Positions 44,680 through 56,843 of a DNA stretch of 64,000 nucleotides are shown piece by piece; position 1 is the stretch's first letter, and the number at the start of each line of letters is the position of its first letter. A model generated the notes under the pieces. The model made no database searches and was not told the DNA's origin. It saw only the letters and a program-made list of their open reading frames with translations. The DNA is from Neurospora tetrasperma FGSC 2508 (Eukaryota; Ascomycota; Sordariomycetes; Sordariales; Sordariaceae): positions 1,257,214-1,321,213 of the forward strand of contig NW_009799104.1 of the NCBI RefSeq assembly GCF_000213175.1, given 5' to 3'. Both the position numbers and the translations under genes were made by a program.

Positions 44680-47600
44680 ATGGAAGCGGCGCATTCAATC
44701 AGCGCGCGTAGCATGCCTTTAATGTTCACTCAACAATACGATACGGACTCGATTCCTCGCCCGCCTTCCACATCGCTTGCTCGCAGGAGTTCGATTCGCG
44801 CGGTTCCCTACGACCCAACCGACACTCGCCTGCCCCTCGCGCCGTCCTTGTCGGGCGCATCGACTAGCAGTTATTCGCCCTCCAGCTGGCCATTTCCCAA
44901 AGGCCACCACAGGCAAAACAGCAAATCCAAGTTACCGTAAGGTTATCTGTTGATGTACGAGTTCACCCAGTCGTCTATCCAGCTAACTCAGGTTATTCGT
45001 GCGCAGTGTTCCTGTCGACAACGATAGCCCGGTGAGAATGGCTCGCAGAGAGACTTCTCCGACACGCAAATTCGCTCAGAGATCCGTAATGAGAGCGGTA
45101 GCGAGTGCCCCCTCTCGCCAGGGTAGTTTTCACGAGTCTTCCCTGCGGAATGAGACCTTCAGCAACGGCCGGGAGTCCTCGACCCCAGATGAGGAGCGCG
45201 ATTCTGATGAGACTGGCAACGGCACTATCCATGTATCCCAGACAAACGGGGTGGTGATGAATGATGATGAAGAGAGACCCCAGTCTCGTCAAGAGCGCCC
45301 GGAGATTCTCACGCGAGCTTCTACTTCTTCGCTCGCCAGCCGCCCAAAGACCCCATTTCCTTTCTCTGTCCCTGATGACATGCCCTCTGAACGGCCTACT
45401 AACCCCACTCCTCACGCCGGCCTGGCGAAGCAGTCTGAAACGCTGCAGGATCCACGATTCACCGCTGAATATTTCGAAACCATCAGCATCCACGACCATG
45501 CGCCAAGTCCCGAGCCACTCACTCCTCCTCGCCGTCTCTCTATCACGCAAAGCGACTCGACGGATGCCATGTACGGAGGTAGTCGCCAAGTTTCCACTTT
45601 CTCAACCGTCCACGAAGTTGACGAGGAAGATGGCGACCACGGCATGAACATAAGGGACACAGTTGACCTGGAGCGCACCATGACGTTTGTTCGGGACAGC
45701 TCGGATGACCAGACCTTTGCCGACAAGAACATCACCCTAGACAGTTCTACCCAACAAGACGAAAGCGTCGTGAGCGCAAAGCGAGCCAGCAGCAACCCCT
45801 TCGGCTTCCATGAAAACATGGACATAGGCGGTGGCACCCCTGACCGCGGTATCATGCTGATAGATCCCAATGTGACCGCCGATCTCACCAACCACAACGT
45901 CTCGCGGGTCACTTCCGGCTCGCGCATGTGGACACCCCTCCCCAACATCGACTCGATCCGGCGTGGCCCCAAGATCCGTCATCACCGCGTTATCCCGGAG
46001 CCTGGTGGCGGCGGCGGCGGCGGCAGTGGTCACGGTGGCATAGCCCCTGCCCGTAGTGGCATCATCCCGCCCGTCAACACCCTCGCTGACTTAGCCATCC
46101 TCGGCGGGAACGGCAGTGGCAACAAACTGAACGACCTCGAAGAACAAGACCCGGACCAGCAAGAAAAGACTCGGCGCGTCATGCGTCTTCAGAAGTGGCT
46201 GGTCCCCGTCTCCTTCGGCGTGCTCCAAGTGTCCATCATCTCCTTCGTAGCTAGTATCGCCGTCTTGGCTTCTCGGTCTTCTACATCGACCACGAATGCT
46301 ACGGGTATCATCGTCTGGATCAGCATCAGCGCTGTATTGTTGATTTCCTCCCTCGCCACGTTTCTCTTCGGCGCCTGTGCTGTCGGACGTCTGAGGAAGC
46401 AGGAGACCGGCGAGGACCCCTGGATCGAGATGCATCGTCTGGCTCGGGCTCTTCCTCCGCGCCCGCCTGCCGAAAAGGAGGGCAACAGCAAGGCCAACAA
46501 GAAGAGCAAGGCATTAGCGGAAGAGGACAAGGCTGCGACGGAACAGGCGTGGAAGAAGTTTGCTGATGATCAGGAGCAGCTGAGGAAGTATGTCGAGAAG
46601 TTGGAGCAGGAGATCTTGGACATTAAAGAGAAGCGGGAAGAAGAGCAGGGTGTGCTATATGCTGCACAACAGCAGCTACAAGCTGCCAACGAGCAAGCAC
46701 AGCAGCAGCAGCAGCAGGAGCTGCATCCCATCGGCACTGCCATTTCCACCGGCGACCAAACGCCCGATTCCAAATCCAATTCCTACAAACAACCCACCGT
46801 CGAAGACTGCCCTGACTGCCCCAGCAACCAGCCCTCCGAAGATGAAGACATCACCCTAACACCCAAAGCCTCCAAAGCAACACAAATCGCACCCAGGGAT
46901 TCCCTAATCGCAGACAACAAACCAACCTACTACACGAGCGGTCGCCGCCCGCGCTCCAACACAACCGGCACAGCCACTCAGTCCCTGCACCGCCTCCTTG
47001 GGCCCCCTTCCGAGTTGGATTCCGGCCACTTCCAACGTACAGGTCTAGGTGTTCCAGCCAGTAACAGCGGCGGGACCATTGCGTCTTTGAATTTGCATAT
47101 TCACGGCTATTACAGCAGCCCCAGCCGCAACGGTGACAACCACGGCCACCGCAGCAACAACAACAACAACAACAACCACAACGCCCAAGGGGGCGACCAC
47201 ATCCTGCCCAACAACCACACCCACACCCACACCCACACCGCCTACGTAATGACCACCCCTTCGGGAGTCACCATGGGCGTCCCCATCTCCCAAACCCAGT
47301 CCAGCATTTTGACCGAGCTCTGCGAGGCGGTGACCCTTTCCGGTCTCTCCGGCACTGGCTCTAGCACCAACCAAGTCGGTAGGATTGAGGGCTATAGTCC
47401 GCTTGGTAGAGATGAAATTTCGGGAGCAATGAGGAAGGCGGGCGTTAACAACAACAGCACTAACAAAGTGACGCTTTCGCCTTCGCCCAGGCCCTCGCAG
47501 TCGCCATTGGGGTCATCTATCCCGGTTCCGATTCCAATTTCGGTGGGGACTTCGTCGTCTGCGAGCACGGGAGCAGGCGCGGGAGCAGGAGCAGCGGAGA

Positions 47601-47974
47601 GTGATAGGATCAGAACGGAACACGGAATGCCACCAAAGAAGGGAATGATGGGCGGGGTGAGAGCCGTCACGGCAAGTGATGTTGCTCCTGAAGAAGAAAA
47701 AGAGCACGAGGACCACGAGCAGGATCAGGAGCCGATGCCCGAGATGCCGCCGCAGATCATGCCTCATCAGATGCCCGACATGGCGGCAAAGCGACCTCAG
47801 CAGCAGCAGCGGCGGCGGCGGCAGTATTTAAGCCCGGAGCTAACCTCAAGCAACGAGAAGGAGAGAGCTTATTATGGCACGTTTAGGAGGATGCCTAGCC
47901 GGAGGGAGGATGTAAGGGGCATGGAGTTTCTTGCTGATCCTAACAATGGTGGTGGTGGTGGTGAAGGTCGTTGA
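44680..47974 (+). CDS. Large two-transmembrane protein, unknown
   Basis: Exon 1 is 44680-44936 and exon 2 is 45007-47974, 1074 residues. The intron ends with two in-phase acceptors (AG at 44990-44991 and 45005-45006). The farther one fits the GCTAACTCAG branch site better. The N-terminal ~480 residues are Ser/Pro-rich and disordered. Two close hydrophobic helices follow: WLVPVSFGVLQVSIISFVAS (about 483) and IIVWISISAVLLISSLATF (about 518). Next are a Lys/Glu-rich coiled coil with a Gln run, and a long low-complexity tail with His-Thr repeats, poly-Asn and Gly runs. The hairpin of two TM segments with long polar ends suggests both ends are cytosolic at an internal or plasma membrane (inference). 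Similar two-helix low-complexity proteins are common in Sordariomycetes. No function known. Confidence 0.78.
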
Positions 47975-48586
47975 AAGACTGGGTTGGTGCTTGAGTAATG
48001 GTGTTAGATTATACTGTGTTTGTGTTTGCTGTACGGGTGTGTCGGCATGTGCTGCAGCGCAAGATGCGCTCTCATGGAGTAACGGCATCGGGCGCTTTGC
48101 TTTTCACACGGTTAAGGGGTCTTTCATGATATCGAGACAGCGAAACTTGAAGGGATCACATGGAAAAGGAAAAGGGAAGGGGAGATATCAGCTCACCGGA
48201 TTAGCTTTGCATCATGGCGTTGTCCATACTCTTGCTTTTCAGCGGATACCCAAAGGATGGTGTAACGGTTTGGGTGCATAGGGATCGTTTGCTGCCAGGA
48301 TAGAGCCATTATAGTTTTGGCTCAATAGTCAAGGAAGGAAGGAGGACCACATAGGTCAATAATGATGTAAAGAGTAGCATAGAGACACCTGCAGGTGTAA
48401 AAGAGTTCAAGAAGTAGGAACGAGATAATCGGCCGGCAAAGGGACGCTTGTTCGACATGTATGGAAACCAAACCTTTTCCCATAGTAATACTCGCGATCA
48501 GCCAGCTACTCTGACAAAACCAGGTGATTTAAAGAGACGGAGAAAGAAACAAAAAAATAGCAGAAAAAGGTAAAAAATACCTCGAC
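47975..48586. other. Convergent 3' flanks
   Basis: About 610 bp between convergent genes. No gene, repeat or RNA seen. Confidence 0.5.
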
Positions 48587-50425
48587 CTAGATAGCCCTCG
48601 CCATCCTCGCCCTGTTCTCTCTGTACCTCTTCTCCTTACCCACCAACTTCCTCCGCTTCTTCCACGACCGATTAAGGTCACCACGGTGTTCCCAGAACCA
48701 CTTCTGGAAGTCGCTAGTGCTAGCGGGTTTCTCTCCATCCGCACTAGTCTCAGCAGCCCCCGTTGCCGCGGCGGCATCCACCATATCCTCATCTTCATCT
48801 TCTTCATCCTCCTCCTGGATATCCTCATTATCATCCTCCCACGGCTTGAATCTCCGGCTTGGGTGAGCCGTATCAGGCGTGGGTGCAGCGCTTCTAAGGC
48901 CGCGTGACTCGAAATCCTTTTCGGTGTAGGGGGTCAGAGGCACCTGGAGAGAGGTGGTGCGTGTGGCGGTAGTAGTAACTTCTTCCTCCTCCTCTTCAAT
49001 GTCGTCATTATTGCCGCCGAAGAAGCTGAAGCCGGTGGTGGGCTGGGCTTCTGCGGCTTCTCCTCCGTCCTTGGGCTTCTTGTAGAGCGCCTCCAGGGGG
49101 TGCACCTCGGTTTTGGTGGCTGGGGTTGCAGGAGGAGGAATCCTGATTGAGAGGTTCTTGCCGGGGCTCGAGGTGACCTTGGAAGAGGAGGCCGCCTTTT
49201 CGGTTGGTGGAGGTGTCGATTCCTTCTTGTCTGAAGGAGAAGAAGCGTCCTCGTCGTCGCGACTGTCGCTGGATTCAGCATCGGAGACTGACTCTTCTTT
49301 TGTGGGTTCGGGAGCGCTCTTGGTGTCTTTCTCGTCTGCAGACTTCTCCTCAGATTCACTGCCCGATTTGTCCCCATCCTCATCCTCCTTTTTATCTTCC
49401 TTCTTCTCCTCCTCGTCGTCTTCCTCCTCGGATTCACTGCTGGACTCGTGATACAACTTGATAATTCTCGTCTCACCTTCATCCTCAGACGACGAGGAAG
49501 AATCGTCCTCGGACTGGGGCTCAGCGTCAAGCATGAGCATGCCAGTTGTTGGTTTCCGCGTAGCCTTGACCTCCTCAACGACATTACCATCTTCGTCCAC
49601 CCAGCATTTCTTCTCCTCATCAAAGTGTGAAGGATCCTTCTTTGAGCCAGAAGTCGCCGCCGCCTTGAGGAACGTCGGGAACTTGGTCGTCTTGGCGAAC
49701 TCATGAACCACCACCTCGCGCTTGCTGTCCTTCTCCTTCTTCTTCTTCTTGACCATACCCTCCATGCCTTCCGTGTTCGCTACCTTGTTCGGTGGCAGCA
49801 CCGTCTTGACAAGACACTCGTCATGTTCTGTGTATTTTGACTTGACCCGCTGCTTCTTCTTGTCCTTCTTGTCCTTTTTATCCTTCTTATCCCCCTTCTT
49901 GTCGCGCTTGTCCTTTCTCTCCTTCTTGGGCTCGTCGGCAGACGTCCATCCTCGCTTGACCTGTCTGCCCTCCGGTAGCACGACTCCGGTGATCTCTTCG
50001 GCGTTGTCGCGCTTGCGCTTCTTGGAGGACTTCTTTTCCCCCAAAGACGAAGAGGAATCGCGCGACTTCTTTGACTTTTTGGAGCTCTTCTCGTCGGCCA
50101 GGGCGACTTCCTCGCCCAACGGCGCGGGGTTCTTGTCTGGTTTGGCGGGATCGACCTTCATCTTGGCTCCTCTTAGTACGGCGCCGTTGAACTTTTTGCG
50201 GACTTTTTCGGCGTCTTCCTTGGGGAGTTCGACGAAACCGTAGCGCCTCTCGGGAAAAGTTTCAAGGGTATGGAACGAGACGTTGCGAGCCTTGGGAAGC
50301 AAGGTCGAGTTGAGGACGACGGGGAGAAGTTCGGCGTCTAGAGGAGAGACGTGTAGCCGGACGTAGGCGTTGCTGCTGCTGCTGCTGTCAGGTGTCGCGG
50401 CAGCAACTGGGGTTTGGTTGGGCAT
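48587..50425 (-). CDS. RRM protein with acidic/Lys-rich body, nucleolar type
   Basis: A single-exon gene of 612 residues from ATG 50425 (MPNQTPVAAATPDSS). The frame upstream is open only through a TTG. An RNA-recognition motif lies near residues 20-95 (YVRLHVSPLDAELLPVVL ... ERRYGFVELPKEDAEKV). It is followed by Lys-rich runs (KDKRDKKGDKKDKKDKKD), then alternating Ser/Asp/Glu tracts like those of nucleolar SRP40-type proteins. The C-terminus is conserved-looking: VHPLEALYKKPK, FSFFGGNNDD, PLTPYTEKDFESRGLRSAAP, RRFKPWEDD and FWEHRGDLNRSWKKRRK. The RRM plus this C-terminal block resembles the NOL8/Nop8 group of nucleolar proteins involved in 60S ribosome assembly. I hold that as probable rather than certain. 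Confidence 0.78.
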   Translation of the reverse strand: MPNQTPVAAATPDSSSSSNAYVRLHVSPLDAELLPVVLNSTLLPKARNVSFHTLETFPERRYGFVELPKEDAEKVRKKFNGAVLRGAKMKVDPAKPDKNPAPLGEEVALADEKSSKKSKKSRDSSSSLGEKKSSKKRKRDNAEEITGVVLPEGRQVKRGWTSADEPKKERKDKRDKKGDKKDKKDKKDKKKQRVKSKYTEHDECLVKTVLPPNKVANTEGMEGMVKKKKKEKDSKREVVVHEFAKTTKFPTFLKAAATSGSKKDPSHFDEEKKCWVDEDGNVVEEVKATRKPTTGMLMLDAEPQSEDDSSSSSEDEGETRIIKLYHESSSESEEEDDEEEKKEDKKEDEDGDKSGSESEEKSADEKDTKSAPEPTKEESVSDAESSDSRDDEDASSPSDKKESTPPPTEKAASSSKVTSSPGKNLSIRIPPPATPATKTEVHPLEALYKKPKDGGEAAEAQPTTGFSFFGGNNDDIEEEEEEVTTTATRTTSLQVPLTPYTEKDFESRGLRSAAPTPDTAHPSRRFKPWEDDNEDIQEEDEEDEDEDMVDAAAATGAAETSADGEKPASTSDFQKWFWEHRGDLNRSWKKRRKLVGKEKRYRENRARMARAI

Positions 50426-51562
50426 TTCTGTTGGTGTGACCGTTTGAAACAGAGCGGTTACCAAAGTGCCATGCGATGGGACGGTCGCTAATTGAACTTT
50501 TTGATGATGTTTTGTTAGTGTGTTTTAGCCGCCAAACCGATCGCAGCAAAAGGGAACTGAAAGCTCTTTGCAGCAGCGGGTCGGATTGGAATGCGACAGT
50601 GACAGGGGGGGCAGGAGTCTGGACCCAACAACCCACACACAGAGAGCTGCATTCCCGGCAGGCACTGGCGAAGCATGCTGATTGGCCCGATATCAGTGAT
50701 AGGCCTGGACATGTAATGGCATTTAGGTTGAAAGCGAAACATTCTCACCACGAACATGACTTGTCCATCGTCAGAATACAGTGACAACAATAGTTTCATT
50801 GAGCCTCTTATAAGCTTGGATCATGACCACAAGAGCCACTAGAGCATAATGTTAACTTGTTTTTTGCAACTATAGCTCGCTCAAGGTCATCAATGGGACA
50901 CCGGAAGCAGAACAGAAATTCAACCAGAATCATACATATGTACGGCTTTCATGCATCACGCTCGACAAGACCGACGGGCGCCATGTTTCCTTTGTCCTTG
51001 CCGCCGCTCGTGATAGTGTGCGGTTAACGTGCATGTTCTTCTTTCCTGCCAACTAGTCATCAAGGTTGGGTCAGGCTGGTAAAGTGGTGGATATTAAAGA
51101 TCGAAGATGGTGCTGCTCACCAGCAGGTAACATTCGCCGTCAATGTGACAGAAATTGAATAGCTGGGAATGTGAGAAGAATGTGTCACATACGTGCAAAG
51201 ACTCCTACAATACCCGGAAACATACCAAAGTTCAAAACAACACACAAAGTTGGTCTTCAAAAATGGGGGGAGTATAGATCCACATTGAAAATGGTAAAAG
51301 AGAAGAACGGCTTGAAAGCACGTACCCGTGTCCCGTGTTCCCAAGACGCCGTCCATGATATGCATGATATGCCGTTGAAAACAGATGATTAAACCGAAAA
51401 TCCAAACCGCCTTTGTCCACAATCACACCCTTTGCACGCCCACGCCCACGCCCACACCCACGCCTGTCCACCCAACTCATTTTCTTTTTTTCCACAAAAG
51501 TCTTTGAGTGTTGCGCAGCAAAGCTGAGCTGTCACTACTCACCTAACCACAGACTTGCGTCT
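50426..51562. other. Intergenic region with GCCCAC repeats
   Basis: About 1.1 kb with no supported gene. A short (GCCCAC)n run is at 51435-51464. The rest is the promoter of the RRM gene and the 3' flank of cyt-2. Confidence 0.45.
51435..51464 (+). repeat. (CACGCC)n short tandem repeat
   Basis: About five imperfect 6-bp units in non-coding DNA. Confidence 0.75.
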
Positions 51563-52784
51563 TTACTTGCTTCTCTCCCGCTCCCGGACCTCTCCGCCGG
51601 AAGCCTTCCACCACACATCACCACCCCACCTCAACAAGCGCTCGCAAGCACCGGTAACCGTTACGGCAGGTCTGACGTCGAGGTAGAAAACGGGCTCGCC
51701 AGTGGGCTCAGGAGGAGCAGAGTAGAAGTCGATCACGTAGCGGACCTCCTTCTTCTGGCCGTTTTCGTCGCGGGAAACATACCAGTCATGGCGATCAAAG
51801 GGAGGTTCGGTGCTAGATAGTGTGTAAAATCACATCGTTAGCAAAAAAGCTACTTTGCCCAACCTCATCTAGAAAAAAAACCAAGGAAGGACTGTACTTA
51901 CGCATACTTGGAGTTTATCCTGCCCAAAACCTGCAACAAGGCCGCCTTGGGCGTCATATCCTTCGGCCTGCCCTGGAACCGAATCAGCGTCGGCTGGGGC
52001 TCGGGGTCGTTCTCCTGCGCCTCCAACCGGCGCAGCATCATGGGCGCGTTCTCCTCGCCGCGCTTCATAATCTCCCAGCCGCGCATGAGACCCTTGCCGA
52101 ACCGGCGCTCCCACTCGACAATCTCGTTCCACGCGCCCTCGTTCAGGAAATTGTGTACGGCCACCATGCTCTCCACGGCGGTAATGTCGGTGTCGGTGTA
52201 GCCCTTGCGCAGGAGAGCGTTGTACATCTGCTGGGGAGAGGGGTACTCCCAGTTGCCGTCGCCGGTGCCCTTGGGGATGGAGGACGGGTCGCGCTCGGTG
52301 GGGAGGGCGATGGCCTGGTTGGGCGCAGGCTCTTGGGAGATGGAGGAGAACATGTAGTTGAGGGGGTTGAGCTTGGAGAAGAAGGAAGGCTCGGAGGCGG
52401 CGGTGGGTTGATGGTTTTCTGGCTGGGGCTGCTTGGGCGCAACGGCGGCGGCCGCAGCGGCGAGAGTATCCTTGGCGCCATGGTTGACGGGGCACTTGGA
52501 AGGGGGAGCGGCGGCGGGAGTCGGTTCGGGTGCTGGTGTTACGGGCTTGTGGGCGCTCAAGGCGTCCATAGTCTTGTTGTGCATAGGGCAGGAAGGCTAC
52601 ATGGTTGCGACAAAGAGGTTAGATTAGACTCTACTGGCAGTGGGGAGGGCCCCGGTGAGGGCGGGTTTCGAGGACGACGATGACATACAGGAGGAACAGC
52701 ACCGCTGGCGGCAAGATTCTTATGCGACGGAGGGACGACCGGCGCAGCGGCGGAAGCGTTTCCGTCAGCCCAAAACCAACCCAT
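51563..52784 (-). CDS. cyt-2: Cytochrome c heme lyase (holocytochrome c synthase)
   Basis: Exons are 52784-52689, 52596-51902 and 51812-51563. The three join in phase to 346 residues, the length I recall for the Neurospora cyt-2 product. The enzyme attaches heme covalently to apocytochrome c in the mitochondrial intermembrane space. Two Cys-Pro heme-regulatory motifs occur near the N-terminus (SCPMHNK and KCPVNHG). The catalytic core includes [28 protein letters not shown] and [15 protein letters not shown]. Its His corresponds to the essential heme-ligating His of human HCCS. Further conserved blocks are PFDRHDWYV and RYVIDFY, then [11 protein letters not shown] at the end. No cleavable presequence is seen, as expected, since import uses internal signals. 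Confidence 0.95.
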
Positions 52785-53846
52785 TGCAACTGATTATAAA
52801 GAAATGTCGTTGACGAAGTAAAATGTCCGTAGATGTCGGGCAGAAAAGAGCAATCCGGCTACTGCTTTGAGTGGTTGATGATATATACAAACAATTGGGG
52901 TTATGTAGATTCAATATCAAACAGAAGTGGAAAAAGTCTAAGGATAGCGCGAGAACAATGTAAGCTCCGTCGATAACAAGAAGAGGATGGAAGATAAAAA
53001 AAATATAGGCGAAGAGAAATTTCGATATGAGCGGATAAAGCCGGACGGGCATGACGCGCTTGGGGCCATCGTTTCTTTGATGGCTGCCCCGCCCGACCAG
53101 GATTGACTTGCACGCAAGATCGGTCTGTTTGTTAGCTCAAGACTTCGATGTGGTTTTCACCGTCTACTAATACAGCCATCTATGGCCATAAAAGCTCTGT
53201 AAATGAACAGAAACTGTCTTACGAACCCTTCCCTATATCTATGGTCTCCAAAAAACTTCCCAGTCTCCAACGAAGCCGGCTCCTTTGTACTGCTTACATT
53301 GGTAATTCATACCTCAATGTCTCCCACTAACAGACCGTCAGGGGAGACATGGATCGCACAGTTCGAACCGGGACTCTAGGCTGAAGAGAGTCCACTAAAA
53401 ACGATCCTGACACGTCCGGCTGATCCAATGATATCGCCAGAATTACAGAGCTCAAGTCGTTAGTCCAGCAAGAAAAGTCTCCATTTTCAACGTTGCCCGG
53501 TTTTTGTTCCAGTCAGTTCCTGTCGTCCGCTGTTTCCATCGAGATCTCAACTTTGGTTGTGTACAGGCGCAACCGCGTTAAGGTACCGACTCAAATCGTT
53601 GTTGTTGAGGGACTCAGAAACCCGAAGGAATGAATGTGCAAGCTGTTAGTATGAGTGGTAAGGTGAGGATATCACTACGAAAAAAACCCGACGAAAAGAC
53701 CATCACAAACCCATCCCGTCAAACATCCATTTCTGGCAAAACTCCGTCTAGATGCATCCCTTTCTCAATCTCCATTACGCCAGTCTCCTCGGCCCAAGTA
53801 GGTATGAACACCATGATTAGATTATCACAAATCCCCATGTCCTCCA
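52785..53846. other. Intergenic region with a small nested palindrome
   Basis: About 1.06 kb between two minus-strand genes. No supported gene. A compact structure of two perfect 6-bp stems lies at 53351-53407. Confidence 0.45.
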
Positions 53847-56104
53847 TCACACATTTGGTGAAAGCAAATCATACTTGACACACCGTTCAACCTGTGAGAA
53901 ACAAAGAATGTTAGCAAATCGATCTCAACCTCGTTATCGGGGTCAGGTATACTTACATCCTCGATACTAGCCTGCATAAACCTTCTGGCCTCCAACCCCA
54001 GCCAAACAGCCATCATATGCACATCCCCCTCCATCAACATATCCTTGCCGCCCTGCGCACCGAGTTGTCTCAAGATAGGAAGCGAGCTGCTCAGCAGATC
54101 CACATCAGGATCCAAAGCACGCCCGATACCCTCCAGCAGCAAGATGCTAATGACCACATTGACGAAATCGCCTTCGAGCCTGACGTGATGCTGGCGCACC
54201 ATATTCAGCACCTTCTCCAAGATATCGCCAATCTTGATATTCCCTAGCGCCAGCGTCTTGTTTTTGACGTCCCGCACGAGATGCTCCATCTTGAGCGCAA
54301 ACACCTCTTTATCGAGCACCGCATCCGGCTGCCGGCACCGCTCGCACATGAGGTGGCCCGCTTTGTACCCGTCGAACTCGGCCACGGCACGGAACAAGTC
54401 GAGGAAGTTGCGGCGGTTGGTAGCGTTGAGTTCCGTGACCAGACCGGTATCAATGAAAATCAGCTGCGGGCGGTACCCTTCCTCATCAATCTTCTCCAGC
54501 TCGGCGACCCACAGCTCCTTGTTGTTTCTGTACGGCCGCAGGCGCGAGAGGACATGCTCCGTGACATCATTTTTACCCGTCGGGTGCGCGTCACTAGGCT
54601 TGTCCCAGTGCAGGCTGAGGGGGGGCTTCTCAGATTCGTAGAAGCGCACCATGATATTGCCGGGGTGCAGGTCGGCGTGCACAAAGTTGTCGAGGAGGAG
54701 CATGCGTAAGAAAGCGTCGAGACCTTCGCTAGCAATGTCGTGCTGGAAGACGCCGCCGCCATTGGCCATGAAGTCCGCTAGTGGGACGCCGTGGGCGAAC
54801 TCCTCGACGAGAATGTTGCGAGTGCTGAACTCGGTGTAGGGGTAGGGGAACCAGGCGGTTGTTCGGTCTTTGAAGTTCTTGCGGAACCTGGAGAGATTGG
54901 CGGCTTCGATCCGCAGGTCGAGTTGTAGCTTCATCATGTCACCGAATTGATCGACCTCGTCGGGGAGGGAGAGCCACTCCAAGGTAGGAATCGCATTGAT
55001 CATGGAAGCAAAGAATCGCATGATCCGGAGATCGCGCCGTACAGTCCGCTCGACACCAGGGTGCAGCACTTTGATGGCCACGTGGGACGATGGGACCCGT
55101 TTTGGCGTAGCCTTCAGAACGGTCCCAACGTTCTTGACAAACCGATGAGTCGAGCTGGAAAGGTCAGCATCAGCAGGCATGGTGAGGTCTGGTTTTAGCT
55201 TGGCCCTGTAGACCTGCGCGATGGCACCAACACCCAAAGGCTTCTCGTCGAATTCCTCAAAGATCTCGTCGAAGTGGCGACCATTAAATGCCGCCTCCAC
55301 GATACGTTTTGTAGCATGGAGGGAATGAGCCGGGGCGTCGTCGTGCAGCTTTGACATGATGTTGCACATCTCGTCGGGGAATATGTCTGATCGCGAGGCG
55401 GCCCATTGTCCAAGCTTGATGAAGGCAGGACCAGCCCACTCCATAGCCTGCACCAAGAACCCATACCACCACAGTGTTCCTGATCGTTCATCGTCACGAT
55501 CCGGCTGGCGCTCTCCGAACCAGATCACTGGTACCGTGATGATCACCGGCGCGAAAATGGCGACCAGTTTCAGGAACCGTATGCCTGTGCATAGAGGTTC
55601 CCAGATGTAGAAGTCCAAAAACAGGACGATCTTCTTGCCAATTCTCTTGAGCCCCGTGACGTCCTCCCCGACCTTCTTCTCAATCTCCTCCCGCGACACT
55701 TGAAGCATCCGCTGTTCCATCGTCAGTTCCGTGCCGCTATTATCCTCCTCCGAGAGCGAGACGAAAGCGGCGGTCGCTAGTACGCCATTGGCGGTTTTTG
55801 CCAATAACATTACCCTTGGTCTAGAATACCGACCATATCCTGCTCCTTCTTTCCCTGCTCCTCCTCCTCCTCCTCCTGTCTTTTGCCATGTCTGTGATAG
55901 TCGTGGTCGCGGGGCACGTGGTATTGACCGGGTTGCAGTAGAAAAACAAGAAGAAGGGCGTATCGGTTGTTTCGACGATGTCCGTAAAAGGTGGTGTGAA
56001 AGAAGGCCGGAACACCGCCTTGTTGCGGTCGAGAGTGACGGTGGCGGTTGCGCGCGACAAGAGAGCCGGCCAACGGCGACGGCTGCCAGCCGCATGGCGG
56101 GCAT
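53847..56104 (-). CDS. UbiB/ABC1-family atypical kinase, ADCK2/Cqd1-like
   Basis: Exon 1 is 56104-53957 and exon 2 is 53891-53847, 730 residues. The 65-bp intron (GTAAGT...CTAACA...CACAG) replaces the read-through end with VERCVKYDLLSPNV. The first ~70 residues are Arg/Ser-rich without acidic residues, a typical mitochondrial presequence. Hydrophobic stretches near 160-200 suggest inner-membrane attachment. UbiB-family marks are the KxGQ motif (FIKLGQWAASRSDIFP, 230-233), the Gly/Ala-rich loop GVGAIAQVYRAKL (291-303) in place of a normal P-loop, VAIKVLHPGV, NFVHADLHPGNIMV and FIDTGLV. The loop sequence and size fit the ADCK2/yeast Cqd1 branch, linked to coenzyme Q and mitochondrial lipid distribution, rather than Coq8. 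Confidence 0.9.
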
Positions 56105-56843
56105 GTGATCAGGCGAGAGGGGGTCACTCCGTCGGCGCCGGGCCGCTGTCTAGACGAAGAACGGTCGGTTTGCGTGTGGAAAAAAAAGGTTTGTCGGTAT
56201 CGCTTCAATGGCAATCCCAATGTCCGGGGAATGCGCAGGTCCTTGCGGGCGTTGTTGATATTGTTGTTGTTGTAGGTGACATGATTCAGATCTGGCGGAA
56301 ATCGACGGGAAGTTGTTGCTTGGTCGATGTGCCCTGTCGGACTGTGGCCCGGATTGACAGAAAGATCGCCTGTGACGTAGCAGACAGGCTTTCCCGGCAA
56401 CGCGCGCCCGCCAGAGGGGCATGCCAGCGTTTCCGGGCGTTGATTGGACGGATCTACAGTAGCCGATCTACTGTACTATAAAGAAGGGCACCCGACAGAC
56501 GGGAAACCATCCCCGCCGTCCCATCATCTTTTTCACGATGCCCCTGACCCGGTGCAGATTCCAAGTGAAGTCAACAAACCCGACACTTTCTTCATTTCTA
56601 TTACTGATCCGCAGGTTTTGGTTTTTGTATAAATTTTTCTCTTTTGTTTTTGGAGACGCTGAAGGTTCATTGTCTTACGCAATCATGGGTAAATTAGGAT
56701 TATCCTGGCGGTCTATGACCGAGCATTATGTCTCCTCCAAATTTGATCTCCCTCAACCCTCGCTGCCATTACATCCTCGGTTCATCGCTTCATGAACCCT
56801 CTCCCTGACTCAACCCATTGCACCCTCAGTTGCGCGCCCCACA
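56105..56843. other. Intergenic region, no gene recognised
   Basis: About 740 bp between two minus-strand genes, containing the ADCK2-like promoter and the GH71 3' flank. Nothing else seen. Confidence 0.5.

Noticed and set aside
47155-47241. CAA and CACACC tandem tracts as a repeat array or CRISPR-like structure
   Set aside because: They are in-frame low-complexity codons (poly-Asn, His-Thr) of the two-TM protein. No spacer/repeat pattern.
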